From Candidatus Dojkabacteria bacterium UBA2177 (lineage in GTDB: Bacteria; Patescibacteriota; Dojkabacteria; SC72): a stretch of DNA of 18,897 bases. Numbering within the stretch: the first letter of the stretch is position 1; each line of letters begins with the position of its first letter. The position numbers and the translations under genes were made by a program. The stretch lies in contig DCVX01000020.1 in assembly GCA_002328805.1 (NCBI GenBank), positions 1 to 18,897 on the forward strand, written 5' to 3'. Shown here piece by piece: positions 1-7,029 of the stretch. The notes beneath the pieces are model-generated. The model saw only the letters and a program-made list of their open reading frames with translations, was not told where the DNA came from and searched no databases.

Positions 1-516
1 GCAGCTGTACTAGGTTATAACTTTTTAGGTTCGGACATAGATGAAAATGCTCTTTACTACAGTGAAGAGAATATTAAATGGTTAAATAAACAGGGATACC
101 TAGGAAATGTTGTTTACGAACTTTTTAAACTAGATGTCACAGATCCAGATAAAGAAGTTATTAAAGAATTAAAGAACACAAAGATAGATGCAATAGTTTG
201 TGAGCCATTTATGGGACCACCTCAGAAAGACATTGTATCTAAAGATAGGGCAGAGCAACTACTTAATTCTGTAAAAGAGCTTTATCTATCTCTTTTTAAA
301 ATGCTAGACGAAGATATTGGAGTTAGAGGTAGTAAAATGGTCTTAATAATTCCCTCTTACAAAACCAATGATGGATGGAAGACCTTTAGCATCTATGATG
401 TAATAAGCAATAGATGGGAACTTCTAAATTCAGAATTTTCTCCCAACAAGGACTTGAAGTGGGGTCGTAAAAATAGTATTATCACAAGGAACATTTACAT
501 ACTACAGAGAACGTAG
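1..516 (+). CDS. RNA methyltransferase, Trm11/UPF0020-like, C-terminal part (5' truncated)
   Basis: The reading frame is open from base 1, so the start lies before the window; about 171 residues and the stop remain. What is visible is the later half of a Rossmann-type SAM-dependent methylase: the acidic motif GSDIDENAL near fragment residues 10-18, then an amphipathic helix, LDVTDPD, and DAIVCEPFMGPP at the catalytic motif IV position (about 64-75). This resembles the putative RNA methylases that modify guanine-10 N2 of tRNA, where motif IV is normally D/N-PP-Y/F; here it reads E-P-F. Any THUMP or substrate-binding domain would be upstream and cannot be seen. It lies 29 bp before rpmA on the same strand and probably shares a transcript with it. 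The class is fairly sure, the substrate is not. Confidence 0.6.
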   Translation, partial: AAVLGYNFLGSDIDENALYYSEENIKWLNKQGYLGNVVYELFKLDVTDPDKEVIKELKNTKIDAIVCEPFMGPPQKDIVSKDRAEQLLNSVKELYLSLFKMLDEDIGVRGSKMVLIIPSYKTNDGWKTFSIYDVISNRWELLNSEFSPNKDLKWGRKNSIITRNIYILQRT

Positions 517-545
517 TATTTAGATAATTTGAAATTATACAAGTA

Positions 546-812
546 ATGTCACACGTTGCAGCGGCAGCGACATCATCGAACTTCGGGAATGTTGCTGGAA
601 AAAGATTAGGACTTAAGAAATACGCAGGAGAAACTGTTAAACCAGGTAACATAATTGTTAAACAGAATGGTTCTGTTTTTCACCCTGGGAAAAACACATA
701 CATATCTAAGACTTACTCAATTCATGCTAAAACAGATGGTGTAGTCCAATTTAGAAGAATGACAGGTTTTAAGAGGGGGCAATTTTATATAGATGTGGTA
801 GAATCAAAGTAG
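546..812 (+). CDS. rpmA: 50S ribosomal protein L27
   Basis: This 88-residue protein has the L27 core: AGKRLGLKKYAGE (about 17-29), PGNIIVKQNGSVFHPGKN (about 33-50) and a C-terminal strand with GVVQFRRM and RGQFYIDVV. L27 binds the large subunit beside the peptidyl-transferase centre and its N-terminal tail reaches the tRNA CCA end. The tail here starts MSHVAAAATSS, so the usual lysines after the histidine (HKK in most bacteria) are replaced by V-A. No Firmicutes-type cleaved extension is present. There is no Shine-Dalgarno before the ATG. The next gene starts 4 bp after the stop, so the two are almost certainly co-transcribed. rplU, the usual partner, is not in the window. Confidence 0.95.
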   Translation: MSHVAAAATSSNFGNVAGKRLGLKKYAGETVKPGNIIVKQNGSVFHPGKNTYISKTYSIHAKTDGVVQFRRMTGFKRGQFYIDVVESK

Positions 813-816
813 CATT

Positions 817-1575
817 ATGCCTAATTCCAAATTTGTACAGATAGAGAGCAAAAATGCTCTTTTAGAATTGTTAAGAGAGGGTAGAGATTTTGAAAAGATC
901 TTTGCTGTTGGTAATGCTTTCAAGGATCCCAAAAGTCAAGAGATATTCGAATTGGCAAGAAAGCAAAATGTCCCCATTATTAAGGTTTCCAGAAGGGTTA
1001 TAAATAGAAAGCTAAGAAGTTCTTCTTCTGAAAGTATTATTGGATATATGTATTCCCAGAATGACTGGAATCTAAATGAGCTTCTAGACAAAATCTATGA
1101 TGGTGGAAAGCAACCTTTCTTTTTAATCTTAGATGATTTGAAATATACTCAGAATATTGCAGCAATAATGAGGACCGCATTTGGTGTTGGGGTCAATGGA
1201 GTTATTGTTAATCCTCAGAAAAAGAGTTTGGTATCTGACGAAACTATTAGAATATCCATGGGAGCAGCGGAGAGAGTTCCTCTCGTAGAGATGAATTTGT
1301 TTAATGCTCTTAAGACTTTAAAGGAAAATGACATTAAGGTTTATGCTGTAGATATGGAGGGGCAACCTTATTACGAAAAAGATCTAACTGGGCCAATAGC
1401 TTTTGTTTTAGGAGCAGAGGATGTTGGTATTTCAACAGGGATTATGGAGAGAGTAGATGGTAAGATTTCTATCCCAATGAGGGAGGGTATAGGGTCTTTA
1501 AATGTTAGTGTGAGTACAGGCATTTTAACCTATGAGAAGTTAAGACAGGAGGTTACGAATTCAAAGAAGTTTTAA
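817..1575 (+). CDS. SpoU/TrmH-family rRNA or tRNA 2'-O-methyltransferase
   Basis: At 252 residues this has the length and layout of the RlmB/TrmH group. An N-terminal substrate-binding domain (about 7-80) precedes a trefoil-knot SAM domain. Motif 1 is LDDLKYTQNIAAIMRTAFGV (about 105-124) with the conserved Asn113 and Arg119. Motif 2 is FVLGAEDVGIS (196-206). Motif 3 is IPMREGIGSLNVSVSTGIL (219-237) with the SLN signature. The family transfers a methyl group to a ribose 2'-OH; RlmB acts on 23S G2251, but the target cannot be assigned here. The start is the ATG 4 bp after rpmA, and translation is probably coupled. The following gene converges. Confidence 0.9.
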   Translation: MPNSKFVQIESKNALLELLREGRDFEKIFAVGNAFKDPKSQEIFELARKQNVPIIKVSRRVINRKLRSSSSESIIGYMYSQNDWNLNELLDKIYDGGKQPFFLILDDLKYTQNIAAIMRTAFGVGVNGVIVNPQKKSLVSDETIRISMGAAERVPLVEMNLFNALKTLKENDIKVYAVDMEGQPYYEKDLTGPIAFVLGAEDVGISTGIMERVDGKISIPMREGIGSLNVSVSTGILTYEKLRQEVTNSKKF

Positions 1576-1600
1576 AGTATTAAAGGAGTGAAAACTTTTT
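1567..1600. terminator. Possible weak bidirectional terminator between converging genes
   Basis: AAGTTTT (1567-1573) can pair with AAAACTT (1591-1597) around a 17-nt loop. A T run follows on the + strand (1597-1600) and CTTT on the other. The 7-bp stem is entirely AT except one pair, so it is weak; its position across the convergent ends of the methyltransferase gene and parB is the main support. Confidence 0.3.
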
Positions 1601-1603
1601 AAC

Positions 1604-2473
1604 TTACTTCTCTTCCTGTTCTAGAAGTTTTTCCATTAGGTCTTTTAATTCCTCTTTTGTATTGTATCTAATTACAACTTTTCCACCCTTTGTCATTTTT
1701 GTAATATTCGCAGTATAGCCAAGTTTCTTGCTTAGCATATCTGAATATTTCTCTGTCTCTCTGTCGCTCTTTTTCCAACTTTTTGTGCTAGAACCTTTCC
1801 CATAATTTATCTTTCTTACCAAGGCTTCTGTTTCTCTGACACTCATACCTCTCTTAATGACAAGGTCTGCAGCAGCTATTAATGAAGTCTCATCCTTTAG
1901 GCCAAGGAGTGCTCTGGCGTGTCCTTCTGTTAAATTCCCATTTAAAACATCTTCTTTTACTTCCTCCGGAATACCTAGGAGGCGGATTTTGTTTGTAATA
2001 GTAACTCTGTTAAGACCAACTTTCTTAGCAATGTCATCTTGTGAGACACCAAATTCATCTATCATTTGTTGAAAGGCGTAGGCTTCTTCTAATGGATTCA
2101 AGTCCTGTCTCTGAATATTCTCTATAAGGGCAAGTTCCAACATATCTAGTGGGGAGCTTTCCTTTATTACGATAGGGACAGTTTTAAGTCCTGCTAACTG
2201 AGCAGCCCTTAATCTTCTTTCACCAGCTATAAGGAAGTATTTGTCAGACTTCTCATCCTTTGTGATAATTAATGGTTGTATAACACCTTTTTCCCTAATC
2301 GAATCTGCTATCTCTATTAACTCCTCTGGATCTATTTGCATTCTCGGTTGGTAAGGATTTGGTTCTATCTTTGTTATGTCAAAATTCGGATTGTAGGCAC
2401 TACTAGAGTTGTCTATCTCTTTAGAATCTATTAATGCTGCTAACCCTTTTCCTAATCTTTGTGTATTACTCAT
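1604..2473 (-). CDS. parB: Chromosome partitioning protein ParB/Spo0J
   Basis: The 289-residue protein shows the full ParB order. A basic N-terminal tail RLGKGLAALI (6-15) for ParA contact comes first. The CTP-binding/CTPase domain has IEPNPYQPR (36-44), GERRLRAAQLAG (84-95) and ENIQRQDLNPLEEA (118-131). A helix-turn-helix for parS follows at about 144-166 (SQDDIAKKVGLNRVTITNKI), and a C-terminal dimerisation region lies at about 240-289. ParB loads at parS and slides as a CTP-dependent clamp to organise the origin region. It starts 18 bp after parA, in the usual parA-parB order, with no Shine-Dalgarno. I found no convincing parS site in the window. Confidence 0.95.
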   Translation of the reverse strand: MSNTQRLGKGLAALIDSKEIDNSSSAYNPNFDITKIEPNPYQPRMQIDPEELIEIADSIREKGVIQPLIITKDEKSDKYFLIAGERRLRAAQLAGLKTVPIVIKESSPLDMLELALIENIQRQDLNPLEEAYAFQQMIDEFGVSQDDIAKKVGLNRVTITNKIRLLGIPEEVKEDVLNGNLTEGHARALLGLKDETSLIAAADLVIKRGMSVRETEALVRKINYGKGSSTKSWKKSDRETEKYSDMLSKKLGYTANITKMTKGGKVVIRYNTKEELKDLMEKLLEQEEK

Positions 2474-2491
2474 ATTAATTGAATTAAAAAT

Positions 2492-3286
2492 TTAAACTTT
2501 AAAACGCTTTATAAACTCATTGGCTAAGTTTTTGTATGCCAACGCTCCTGTAGATTTATCGTCATATTGAAATATTGTTTGTCCATAAGATGGTGCCTCT
2601 GACAGTCTCACATTTCTAGGAACGACTGTTTTAAAAGCTGTGTCCTTGAAAAATTCTTTTACATCACTAACGACATTCTCTGACAATTTCGTCCTACTGT
2701 CATACATTGTTAAGATGACACCCCCAATTACAAGTTTAGGGTTTATACCTTTAATAAGCTTGGTGGTTTCTATAAGTTGTCCTAAACCTTCTAGTGCGAA
2801 GTATTCACACTGTATAGGGATAAGGAGATAATCTGCTGCACTTAATGCATTTATGGTTAATAATCCTAGCGATGGGGGACAGTCTATGATGACATAGTCG
2901 AAATCTTCGGACATCTTACTTATAGCTTTTTTAAGAAGAGATTCTCTTGTGAGCATATTTACCATTTCTATCTCAGCACCTGCTAACGAGAGGTGTGAAG
3001 GGACAAGAAAAAGATTTTCTGTAGAAGTAGAGACGAAAACAGAAGATATGGAATCACCTTCTACCAATACATCATAAATATTCTTGTAAGGAGCTTCATC
3101 TGCAGTGTTCCAGCTTTGCTTGTCAAACTGTTGTGTAAATCCTAAGCCAGAAGAGAGATTAGACTGTGGGTCCATATCTATAACCAGAACTTTTTTCTTT
3201 CTTGCAGCAAGGCTTGCTCCAAGATTCATAGTAGTCGTTGTTTTTCCAACTCCTCCTTTTTGGTTAGCAATTACGAAGATTTTCAT
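2492..3286 (-). CDS. parA: Chromosome partitioning ATPase ParA/Soj
   Basis: This 264-residue protein is a deviant Walker A ATPase: KGGVGKTT (10-17), with the signature lysine at 10; A' motif VIDMDPQSN (35-43); Walker B VIIDCPPSLG (132-141). It forms ATP-bound dimers on DNA and works with ParB to move and separate origins. The C-terminal half contains the usual VPRNVRLSEAPSYGQ segment. The absence of any long N-terminal DNA-binding domain makes it chromosomal-type rather than P1-type. An extended -10 box ends 6 nt before the ATG, so the parA-parB mRNA may begin at the start codon. Confidence 0.96.
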   Translation of the reverse strand: MKIFVIANQKGGVGKTTTTMNLGASLAARKKKVLVIDMDPQSNLSSGLGFTQQFDKQSWNTADEAPYKNIYDVLVEGDSISSVFVSTSTENLFLVPSHLSLAGAEIEMVNMLTRESLLKKAISKMSEDFDYVIIDCPPSLGLLTINALSAADYLLIPIQCEYFALEGLGQLIETTKLIKGINPKLVIGGVILTMYDSRTKLSENVVSDVKEFFKDTAFKTVVPRNVRLSEAPSYGQTIFQYDDKSTGALAYKNLANEFIKRFKV

Positions 3287-3292
3287 ATTTTT

Positions 3293-3301
3293 ACTTTATC
3301 A
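3293..3301 (-). promoter_or_regulatory. Extended -10 promoter of parAB
   Basis: Read on the - strand this is TGATAAAGT: TGn followed by the hexamer TAAAGT, then six bases, then the parA ATG (3286). A +1 seven bases after the hexamer would be the A of the ATG. No good -35 is seen at 16-18 bp. Confidence 0.5.
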
Positions 3302-3318
3302 CGTTTCACAATTGATTT

Positions 3319-3927
3319 CTACAAATTTTGGTACTCTTGGTGTGTAACTATTCTAAATTCAGAGAAGGGGAAATAAACAACCCACGCTTTTCCCTTTATA
3401 TTCTCTTTTGGTATTGGACCAAACACCCTAGAGTCAGAACTGTGTGGTCTGTTGTCTCCACAGACAAAATATTCTCCAGGTGGAATTTTTTTAGATTCTC
3501 CCTCTTTGAGATATTCTCCCCCATTAGTATAAACGGAATCTTCCAAATAGTCAGATTCGTCTAAAAGCTTATTGTTAATATATAATTGTCCATCTTTAAG
3601 CATTACTGTGTCCCCAGGAAGTCCTACGACTCTTTTAATAAAGTCTTGAGTGTCAGAATATTTAAAAATAATCACATCTCCTCTCTTTGGTTCTCCTATC
3701 CTGTAGGATATTTTGTTTGCCATTAAGTACTCTCCATTTTTGTAAGTAGGGTGCATGGAGTTGCCAATAACCTCGTGTGGGGTCATTACAAATATGTAAA
3801 GTACTATTGATATTACTAATGCAACAACAACTGTTTCTAGGAGTGAAACTATAAATTTTCCAATAGAAGCAAACGCTGAGGAAACTTTCTCTGTCGTTGT
3901 TATTTCTTCTTGTGTAGATTCATACAT
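3319..3927 (-). CDS. lepB: Signal peptidase I
   Basis: With the ATG at 3927 the protein has 202 residues. It has one membrane segment (about 26-48) followed by the S26 serine-protease boxes: box B GNSMHPTY with nucleophile Ser57, box D DFIKRVVGLPGD with the general-base Lys99, and box E GDNRPHSSDSRVFGPI (157-172). It cleaves signal peptides on the outer face of the cytoplasmic membrane. The frame also extends upstream to a TTG at 4026, but that form adds an improbable tyrosine-rich stretch. A perfect extended -10 lies between the two starts, so I chose the inner ATG. It lies between tRNA-Glu and parA, all on the - strand. Confidence 0.95.
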   Translation of the reverse strand: MYESTQEEITTTEKVSSAFASIGKFIVSLLETVVVALVISIVLYIFVMTPHEVIGNSMHPTYKNGEYLMANKISYRIGEPKRGDVIIFKYSDTQDFIKRVVGLPGDTVMLKDGQLYINNKLLDESDYLEDSVYTNGGEYLKEGESKKIPPGEYFVCGDNRPHSSDSRVFGPIPKENIKGKAWVVYFPFSEFRIVTHQEYQNL

Positions 3928-3946
3928 TGTCTTAACTTTCTGCAAA

Positions 3947-3955
3947 ATTATATCA
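3947..3955 (-). promoter_or_regulatory. Extended -10 promoter of lepB
   Basis: The - strand reads TGATATAAT, a perfect TGn-TATAAT. The predicted +1 is near 3940, giving a leader of about 13 nt before the ATG at 3927 with no Shine-Dalgarno. No good -35 is visible, as is common for extended -10 promoters. Confidence 0.5.
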
Positions 3956-4048
3956 GCGTGCTTCGTATAATAGTAATCTAAAAGGAGGAAATATGCAATT
4001 AAATACTCTTTTTGCTTTACTAACAAGAGATTTTTGTTATAAAAGGAA

Positions 4049-4121
4049 TACCGCTACGGGGAATCGAACCCCGGTTTACAGGATGAAAACCTGTTGTCCT
4101 AAACCACTAGACGATAGCGGC
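4049..4121 (-). tRNA. tRNA-Glu (UUC)
   Basis: The - strand folds as a 73-nt cloverleaf. The acceptor is GCCGCTA with TAGCGGT (G1-U72 wobble). The anticodon stem ACAGG/CCTGT carries loop TTTTCAT with anticodon TTC. The T arm is CGGGG-TTCGATT-CCCCG. The discriminator is A, and no CCA is encoded (TTCC follows). It precedes lepB on the same strand. Confidence 0.96.
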
Positions 4122-4132
4122 ACAACGAAAAG

Positions 4133-4141
4133 ATTTTACTA
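4133..4141 (-). promoter_or_regulatory. tRNA-Glu -10 region
   Basis: The - strand motif TAGTAAAAT ends 11 nt before the tRNA 5' end. The same nine bases occur before tRNA-Leu and tRNA-Gly at nearly the same distance, which supports TAAAAT as the -10. Confidence 0.5.
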
Positions 4142-4174
4142 TAATTAACCGATTTTGTGAAGTTAAAGAAATCC

Positions 4175-4405
4175 TTAATGATTAAGCTCTTTAAGGATCT
4201 GTTGTTCTTCTGCAAATGTTGCTCTTCTGTATTCATTTAGTTCTTTGTCATACACATAGCGTCTTCTGCATTTACATTGAACCATAGTTCTGTTGTCAGA
4301 GAGTTTCCCTGATTTAGTTGCCTTGTCTAAAGGATATGTACACCCAACACAGAGTCTCTTTTCCAGAAGTACTTCTTGAAATGGTTTTGCTAGTTTTTTA
4401 ATCAT
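4175..4405 (-). CDS. Small four-cysteine protein of unknown function
   Basis: This is a 76-residue basic protein starting MIKKLAKPF. Cysteines at 19 and 22 (CVGC) and 44 and 46 (CKC) could hold a zinc ion. The segment between them is polar, a basic CKCRRRYVYDK follows, and the C-terminal helix is charged. I do not recognise the family; a treble-clef or zinc-ribbon fold binding nucleic acid is a guess from the Cys pattern and charge. The frame can be extended upstream, but that runs through tRNA-Leu, so the ATG at 4405, 23 nt after the tRNA, is the sensible start. It is likely transcribed with the tRNA. Confidence 0.65.
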   Translation of the reverse strand: MIKKLAKPFQEVLLEKRLCVGCTYPLDKATKSGKLSDNRTMVQCKCRRRYVYDKELNEYRRATFAEEQQILKELNH

Positions 4406-4428
4406 GTTCTTATTCTCTAAGTAATATA

Positions 4429-4513
4429 TGCCGAAGAGAGGACTCGAACCTCCACGGGAGATTATCCCACATGCTCCTAAGGCATGCGTGTCTGCCAGTT
4501 CCACCACTTCGGC
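4429..4513 (-). tRNA. tRNA-Leu (UAG)
   Basis: This is an 85-nt class II tRNA. The acceptor is GCCGAAG/CTTCGGC. The anticodon stem CATGC/GCATG carries loop CTTAGGA with anticodon TAG. The long variable arm is TGGGATAATCTCCCG and the T loop is TTCGAGT. The discriminator is A and no CCA is encoded. Confidence 0.96.
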
Positions 4514-4525
4514 ATAATAGTGACT

Positions 4526-4534
4526 ATTTTACTA
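4526..4534 (-). promoter_or_regulatory. tRNA-Leu -10 region
   Basis: The - strand motif TAGTAAAAT lies 12 nt before the tRNA 5' end, identical to the motifs before tRNA-Glu and tRNA-Gly. Confidence 0.5.
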
Positions 4535-4570
4535 AATAATGAGATTTTTTAGTAGGGTGGGTGTAAATTG

Positions 4571-5176
4571 TTAGTTTTGAATAACTGTAGCTGTTTCCAT
4601 GAACCTTAAAATAATTTCGAGGTTTGACTTTTCTGAAGAATCAATAGCGTAATAGTTATTACCTATATATCCCTCTGCTGTATAATCTATGCTTCCATCA
4701 TTAAAGATAAATTGTGTTAATATGAATTTTCTATCCTCTCCTTCATAAACCTGTATCTTCATATCTTTAAATTCTCTTTGTTCAGGTGTACCCTTTTGAT
4801 AGCTCTCTTTTATCCCCTTTTTATTTAAATTAATTGCAAATCTACTTTGAAATGGATTCTGAAGCGTTGAAAGCTTTTCATTTAAAAATTCTGGATATTT
4901 TTTATCTAATATCTGACTCAAGTAAACACGATCCTTATCCTCTGGTTTTGCTAATATTATTGTGTTACGACCATCTTCAAGGTTTTCATCTTCTGAAACA
5001 ATCTCATAATTGTTTGAGTCTAGGTCGAATGAGAGGGAGAGGTCTTCCAAAACATATTGTCCACCTTGTGTTTCAGTTTTTAACTTTTTAGGGATTGAGG
5101 GAAATGTAATATACAGCACTATTAAAAACTGTAAAATTGCAAAAATGATTAAAATAATCTTGATGGGGCTTTTCAT
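4571..5176 (-). CDS. Membrane-anchored protein of unknown function
   Basis: From the ATG at 5176 the protein has 201 residues: a short basic start (MKSPIKI), one hydrophobic segment (about 7-25, IILIIFAILQFLIVLYI), then a polar, mixed-charge domain of about 170 residues with no Cys. It looks like a single-pass protein with an outside domain, or an uncleaved signal anchor. The domain resembles extracytoplasmic lipoprotein-like beta domains only in general composition; I do not recognise it. A TTG five codons upstream is in frame but overlaps a TATAAT box that ends 6 nt before the ATG. It starts 22 bp after gatC on the same strand. Confidence 0.75.
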   Translation of the reverse strand: MKSPIKIILIIFAILQFLIVLYITFPSIPKKLKTETQGGQYVLEDLSLSFDLDSNNYEIVSEDENLEDGRNTIILAKPEDKDRVYLSQILDKKYPEFLNEKLSTLQNPFQSRFAINLNKKGIKESYQKGTPEQREFKDMKIQVYEGEDRKFILTQFIFNDGSIDYTAEGYIGNNYYAIDSSEKSNLEIILRFMETATVIQN

Positions 5177-5182
5177 ATTCTC

Positions 5183-5188
5183 ATTATA
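5183..5188 (-). promoter_or_regulatory. -10 box abutting the start of the membrane-anchored protein
   Basis: A perfect TATAAT on the - strand is followed by six bases and the ATG at 5176, preceded directly by TTG. The expected +1 is the A of the ATG. The box overlaps an alternative TTG start of the same frame, arguing against that start. Confidence 0.45.
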
Positions 5189-5198
5189 CAACAGAAAC

Positions 5199-5492
5199 TT
5201 AACTCTCTTCTATACCACCAAAAATCTCCCCATATACCTTGATATACCCATCTTCATGGTGTGGGGCATTTTTAAAAACATCTTCTTGCTTTAGAGATTT
5301 CTCAGGAATATCTTCCCTCAACTCTTCGAAAGAAATCCTCTCTTTCATAGGTTGTACTTTAGAAGTGTCTATCTCCTGTAGGACAGATGCAGATTCTAAT
5401 ATTGTTTCCATCTGTGGAGTAAATTTCTCTTCCTCATTTTTAGTTAAGGAGATACTGGAAAGCTTTGCTATATGTTTTATATCTATCTTCAT
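5199..5492 (-). CDS. gatC: Asp/Glu-tRNA amidotransferase subunit C
   Basis: The 97-residue protein has the GatC pattern: N-terminal helix MKIDIKHIAKLSSISLTKNE, a middle helix ending LQEIDTSKVQPM, then an acidic segment with LREDIPEKS and a C-terminal DVFKNAPHHEDGYIKV. GatC wraps between GatA and GatB and stabilises the transamidase that converts Glu-tRNA(Gln) and/or Asp-tRNA(Asn) to the amide form. Its ATG overlaps the gatB TGA as ATGA, so the two are translationally coupled. gatA is not in the window. Confidence 0.93.
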   Translation of the reverse strand: MKIDIKHIAKLSSISLTKNEEEKFTPQMETILESASVLQEIDTSKVQPMKERISFEELREDIPEKSLKQEDVFKNAPHHEDGYIKVYGEIFGGIEES

Positions 5493-6994
5493 TGCTTCAA
5501 TTCCTTTATTAAAATATCTCTAACCTTGTTAGGATCTGCAGCTCCCTTAGTAGCTTGCATAACCTGTCCTACAAGAAAACCAAGTGTTGCTTCTTTTCCT
5601 CCTTTGTAATCTTCTACAGCTTTTCTGTTCTTCTGGATGACTTCTTTTACAATGTCATTGAGATTGCTACTAAGTTTTTCTTTTTGTTGTATGACTTTCT
5701 CTAATTCTTCTGCTAAATCTTTGTTACCTTCCACGGACTCATTAAGTAATTCTTCTGCTTTGTTTTTTGTAATATCTCCTTTTTTGAAAGCCAATATTAA
5801 AAGTGCAAGGTCTTCGATTTCTATATCTAAATTACCAATGGCAAATACTGAACCCATTAACCAGTTAGAAGCTTCAAGTGCAGAGTCTTCATCGTTTAGA
5901 TTCTGTCTTAATCTCTCGTAAAGGGTTTCAAAGTATTCAGCACTTTCCCTAGAGGAAGAAATAACTTCTGAGGCATATTCTGAAAGACCTAGTTCTTCTA
6001 TATATCTTTTCATTCTCTCTATGGGAAGCTCCACCAATTCCTTAGAGATTCTATCTACATCCTCATCTGAAATTTCAATAAGTGGGATATCTGGTTCTGG
6101 CATATATCTATAGTCATCTGCGGTTTCTTTTGTTCTCTGGTACTCTGTAATATTTTTATCTGCGTTCCAACCTCTTGTTTGTTGTTTAATCTCTTTTCCT
6201 GCCTCTAATTCCTTGGTCAGTCTCTCTACTTCGTATGATATGGATTTCTCCACCGCTGTTATTGAGCCAATATTTTTAATTTCTACCTTGGGATTTAATT
6301 TGTAGTCTCCAATAGGAAGTATCTGACCTTCTTTGTATTCCCATTTACCTCTCTCCTGTAGGGAAATATTTGGTTCGCACCTCATCTGTCCTTTTTCCAT
6401 ATCTGCATCGGAGATGCCTAGGTATCTCGCTATTTTCCTAATTTCTGTTGCAAAATCTTTTGCATCTTTAGCGGTTCTTATGCAAGGTCTTGTGACGATT
6501 TCTATAAGTGGAACTCCAGATTTATTGTAATCTATTAAGGAGTAGTGCTTACCTGTAGAATTTTCAACATGGTGTGTAGATTTAGCAACGTCCTCTTCTT
6601 GATGTATCCTTTCAATATCTATTTTTACTCCAGATACTGTTTCTACATAACCATCTGAACAGATAGGTCTTTTGTATTGGCTAATCTGGTAGCCTTTTGG
6701 TAGGTCAGGGTAGAAGTAGTGTTTTCTGTCAAAATGAATTTCGTTATCTATATCACAATTAAGTGCTAAGCCCATTAATATGCAAAGCTCAATAGCTCTC
6801 TTGTTTGGGACAGGGAGTGCTCCTGGTAAACCTAAGCATACTGGGCAAACATGTGTATTGGGTTCTTTATGAAAGTAACCAGTAGGGCAAGAGCAGAACA
6901 TTTTAGATTGGGTTGCTGTTTGTATATGAATCTCTAGACCAACAATAAGGTCATATTTATTTCCGAGTTCGTTCTCTAGTTGGATTTTTGACAT
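5489..6994 (-). CDS. gatB: Asp/Glu-tRNA amidotransferase subunit B
   Basis: This is a full-length GatB of 501 residues. It starts with VGLEIHIQTATQSKMFCSC (18-36), where the CxC together with CPVCLGLPGALP (50-61) forms the usual zinc site. It continues through the kinase-like cradle (YFYPDLPKGYQISQYKRPI, then EIVTRP and DYRYMPEPDIP), and ends with a helical region and the YqeY-like tail that binds tRNA (GFLVGQVMQATKGAADP near the end). It phosphorylates the misacylated Glu/Asp so that ammonia from GatA can amidate it. It overlaps gatC by 4 bp. A good promoter sits just upstream, inside the tail of the Fic-like gene. Confidence 0.97.
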   Translation of the reverse strand: MSKIQLENELGNKYDLIVGLEIHIQTATQSKMFCSCPTGYFHKEPNTHVCPVCLGLPGALPVPNKRAIELCILMGLALNCDIDNEIHFDRKHYFYPDLPKGYQISQYKRPICSDGYVETVSGVKIDIERIHQEEDVAKSTHHVENSTGKHYSLIDYNKSGVPLIEIVTRPCIRTAKDAKDFATEIRKIARYLGISDADMEKGQMRCEPNISLQERGKWEYKEGQILPIGDYKLNPKVEIKNIGSITAVEKSISYEVERLTKELEAGKEIKQQTRGWNADKNITEYQRTKETADDYRYMPEPDIPLIEISDEDVDRISKELVELPIERMKRYIEELGLSEYASEVISSSRESAEYFETLYERLRQNLNDEDSALEASNWLMGSVFAIGNLDIEIEDLALLILAFKKGDITKNKAEELLNESVEGNKDLAEELEKVIQQKEKLSSNLNDIVKEVIQKNRKAVEDYKGGKEATLGFLVGQVMQATKGAADPNKVRDILIKELKQ

Positions 6995-7000
6995 GATGTA

Positions 7001-7029
7001 ATATTAACAATTTACAAAGGCTATATCAA
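7001..7029 (-). promoter_or_regulatory. Promoter of gatBC with -35, extended -10 and likely leaderless start
   Basis: On the - strand TTGATA (7024-7029) is separated by 17 bp from TAATAT (7001-7006), and TGT directly precedes the -10 (7007-7009). Six bases then separate the -10 from the gatB ATG, so the +1 should be the start codon itself. It is the best-formed promoter among the coding genes here and overlaps the 3' end of the upstream gene. Confidence 0.6.

Noticed and set aside
3298..3312. TCACGTTTCACA near the parA start as a parS site.
   Set aside because: It does not form the TGTTTCACGTGAAACA palindrome; only a short core matches, and the stretch is better explained by the parA extended -10.
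3993..4148. A 51-residue + strand frame with a perfect AGGAGG 4 nt before its ATG and a TATAAT at 3966.
   Set aside because: It runs antisense across tRNA-Glu and its peptide shows no protein-like pattern. Genes here rarely use Shine-Dalgarno, and the same bases belong to the upstream region of lepB.
4406..4507. N-terminal extension of the small four-Cys protein through tRNA-Leu.
   Set aside because: The added residues are a translation of the tRNA gene itself.
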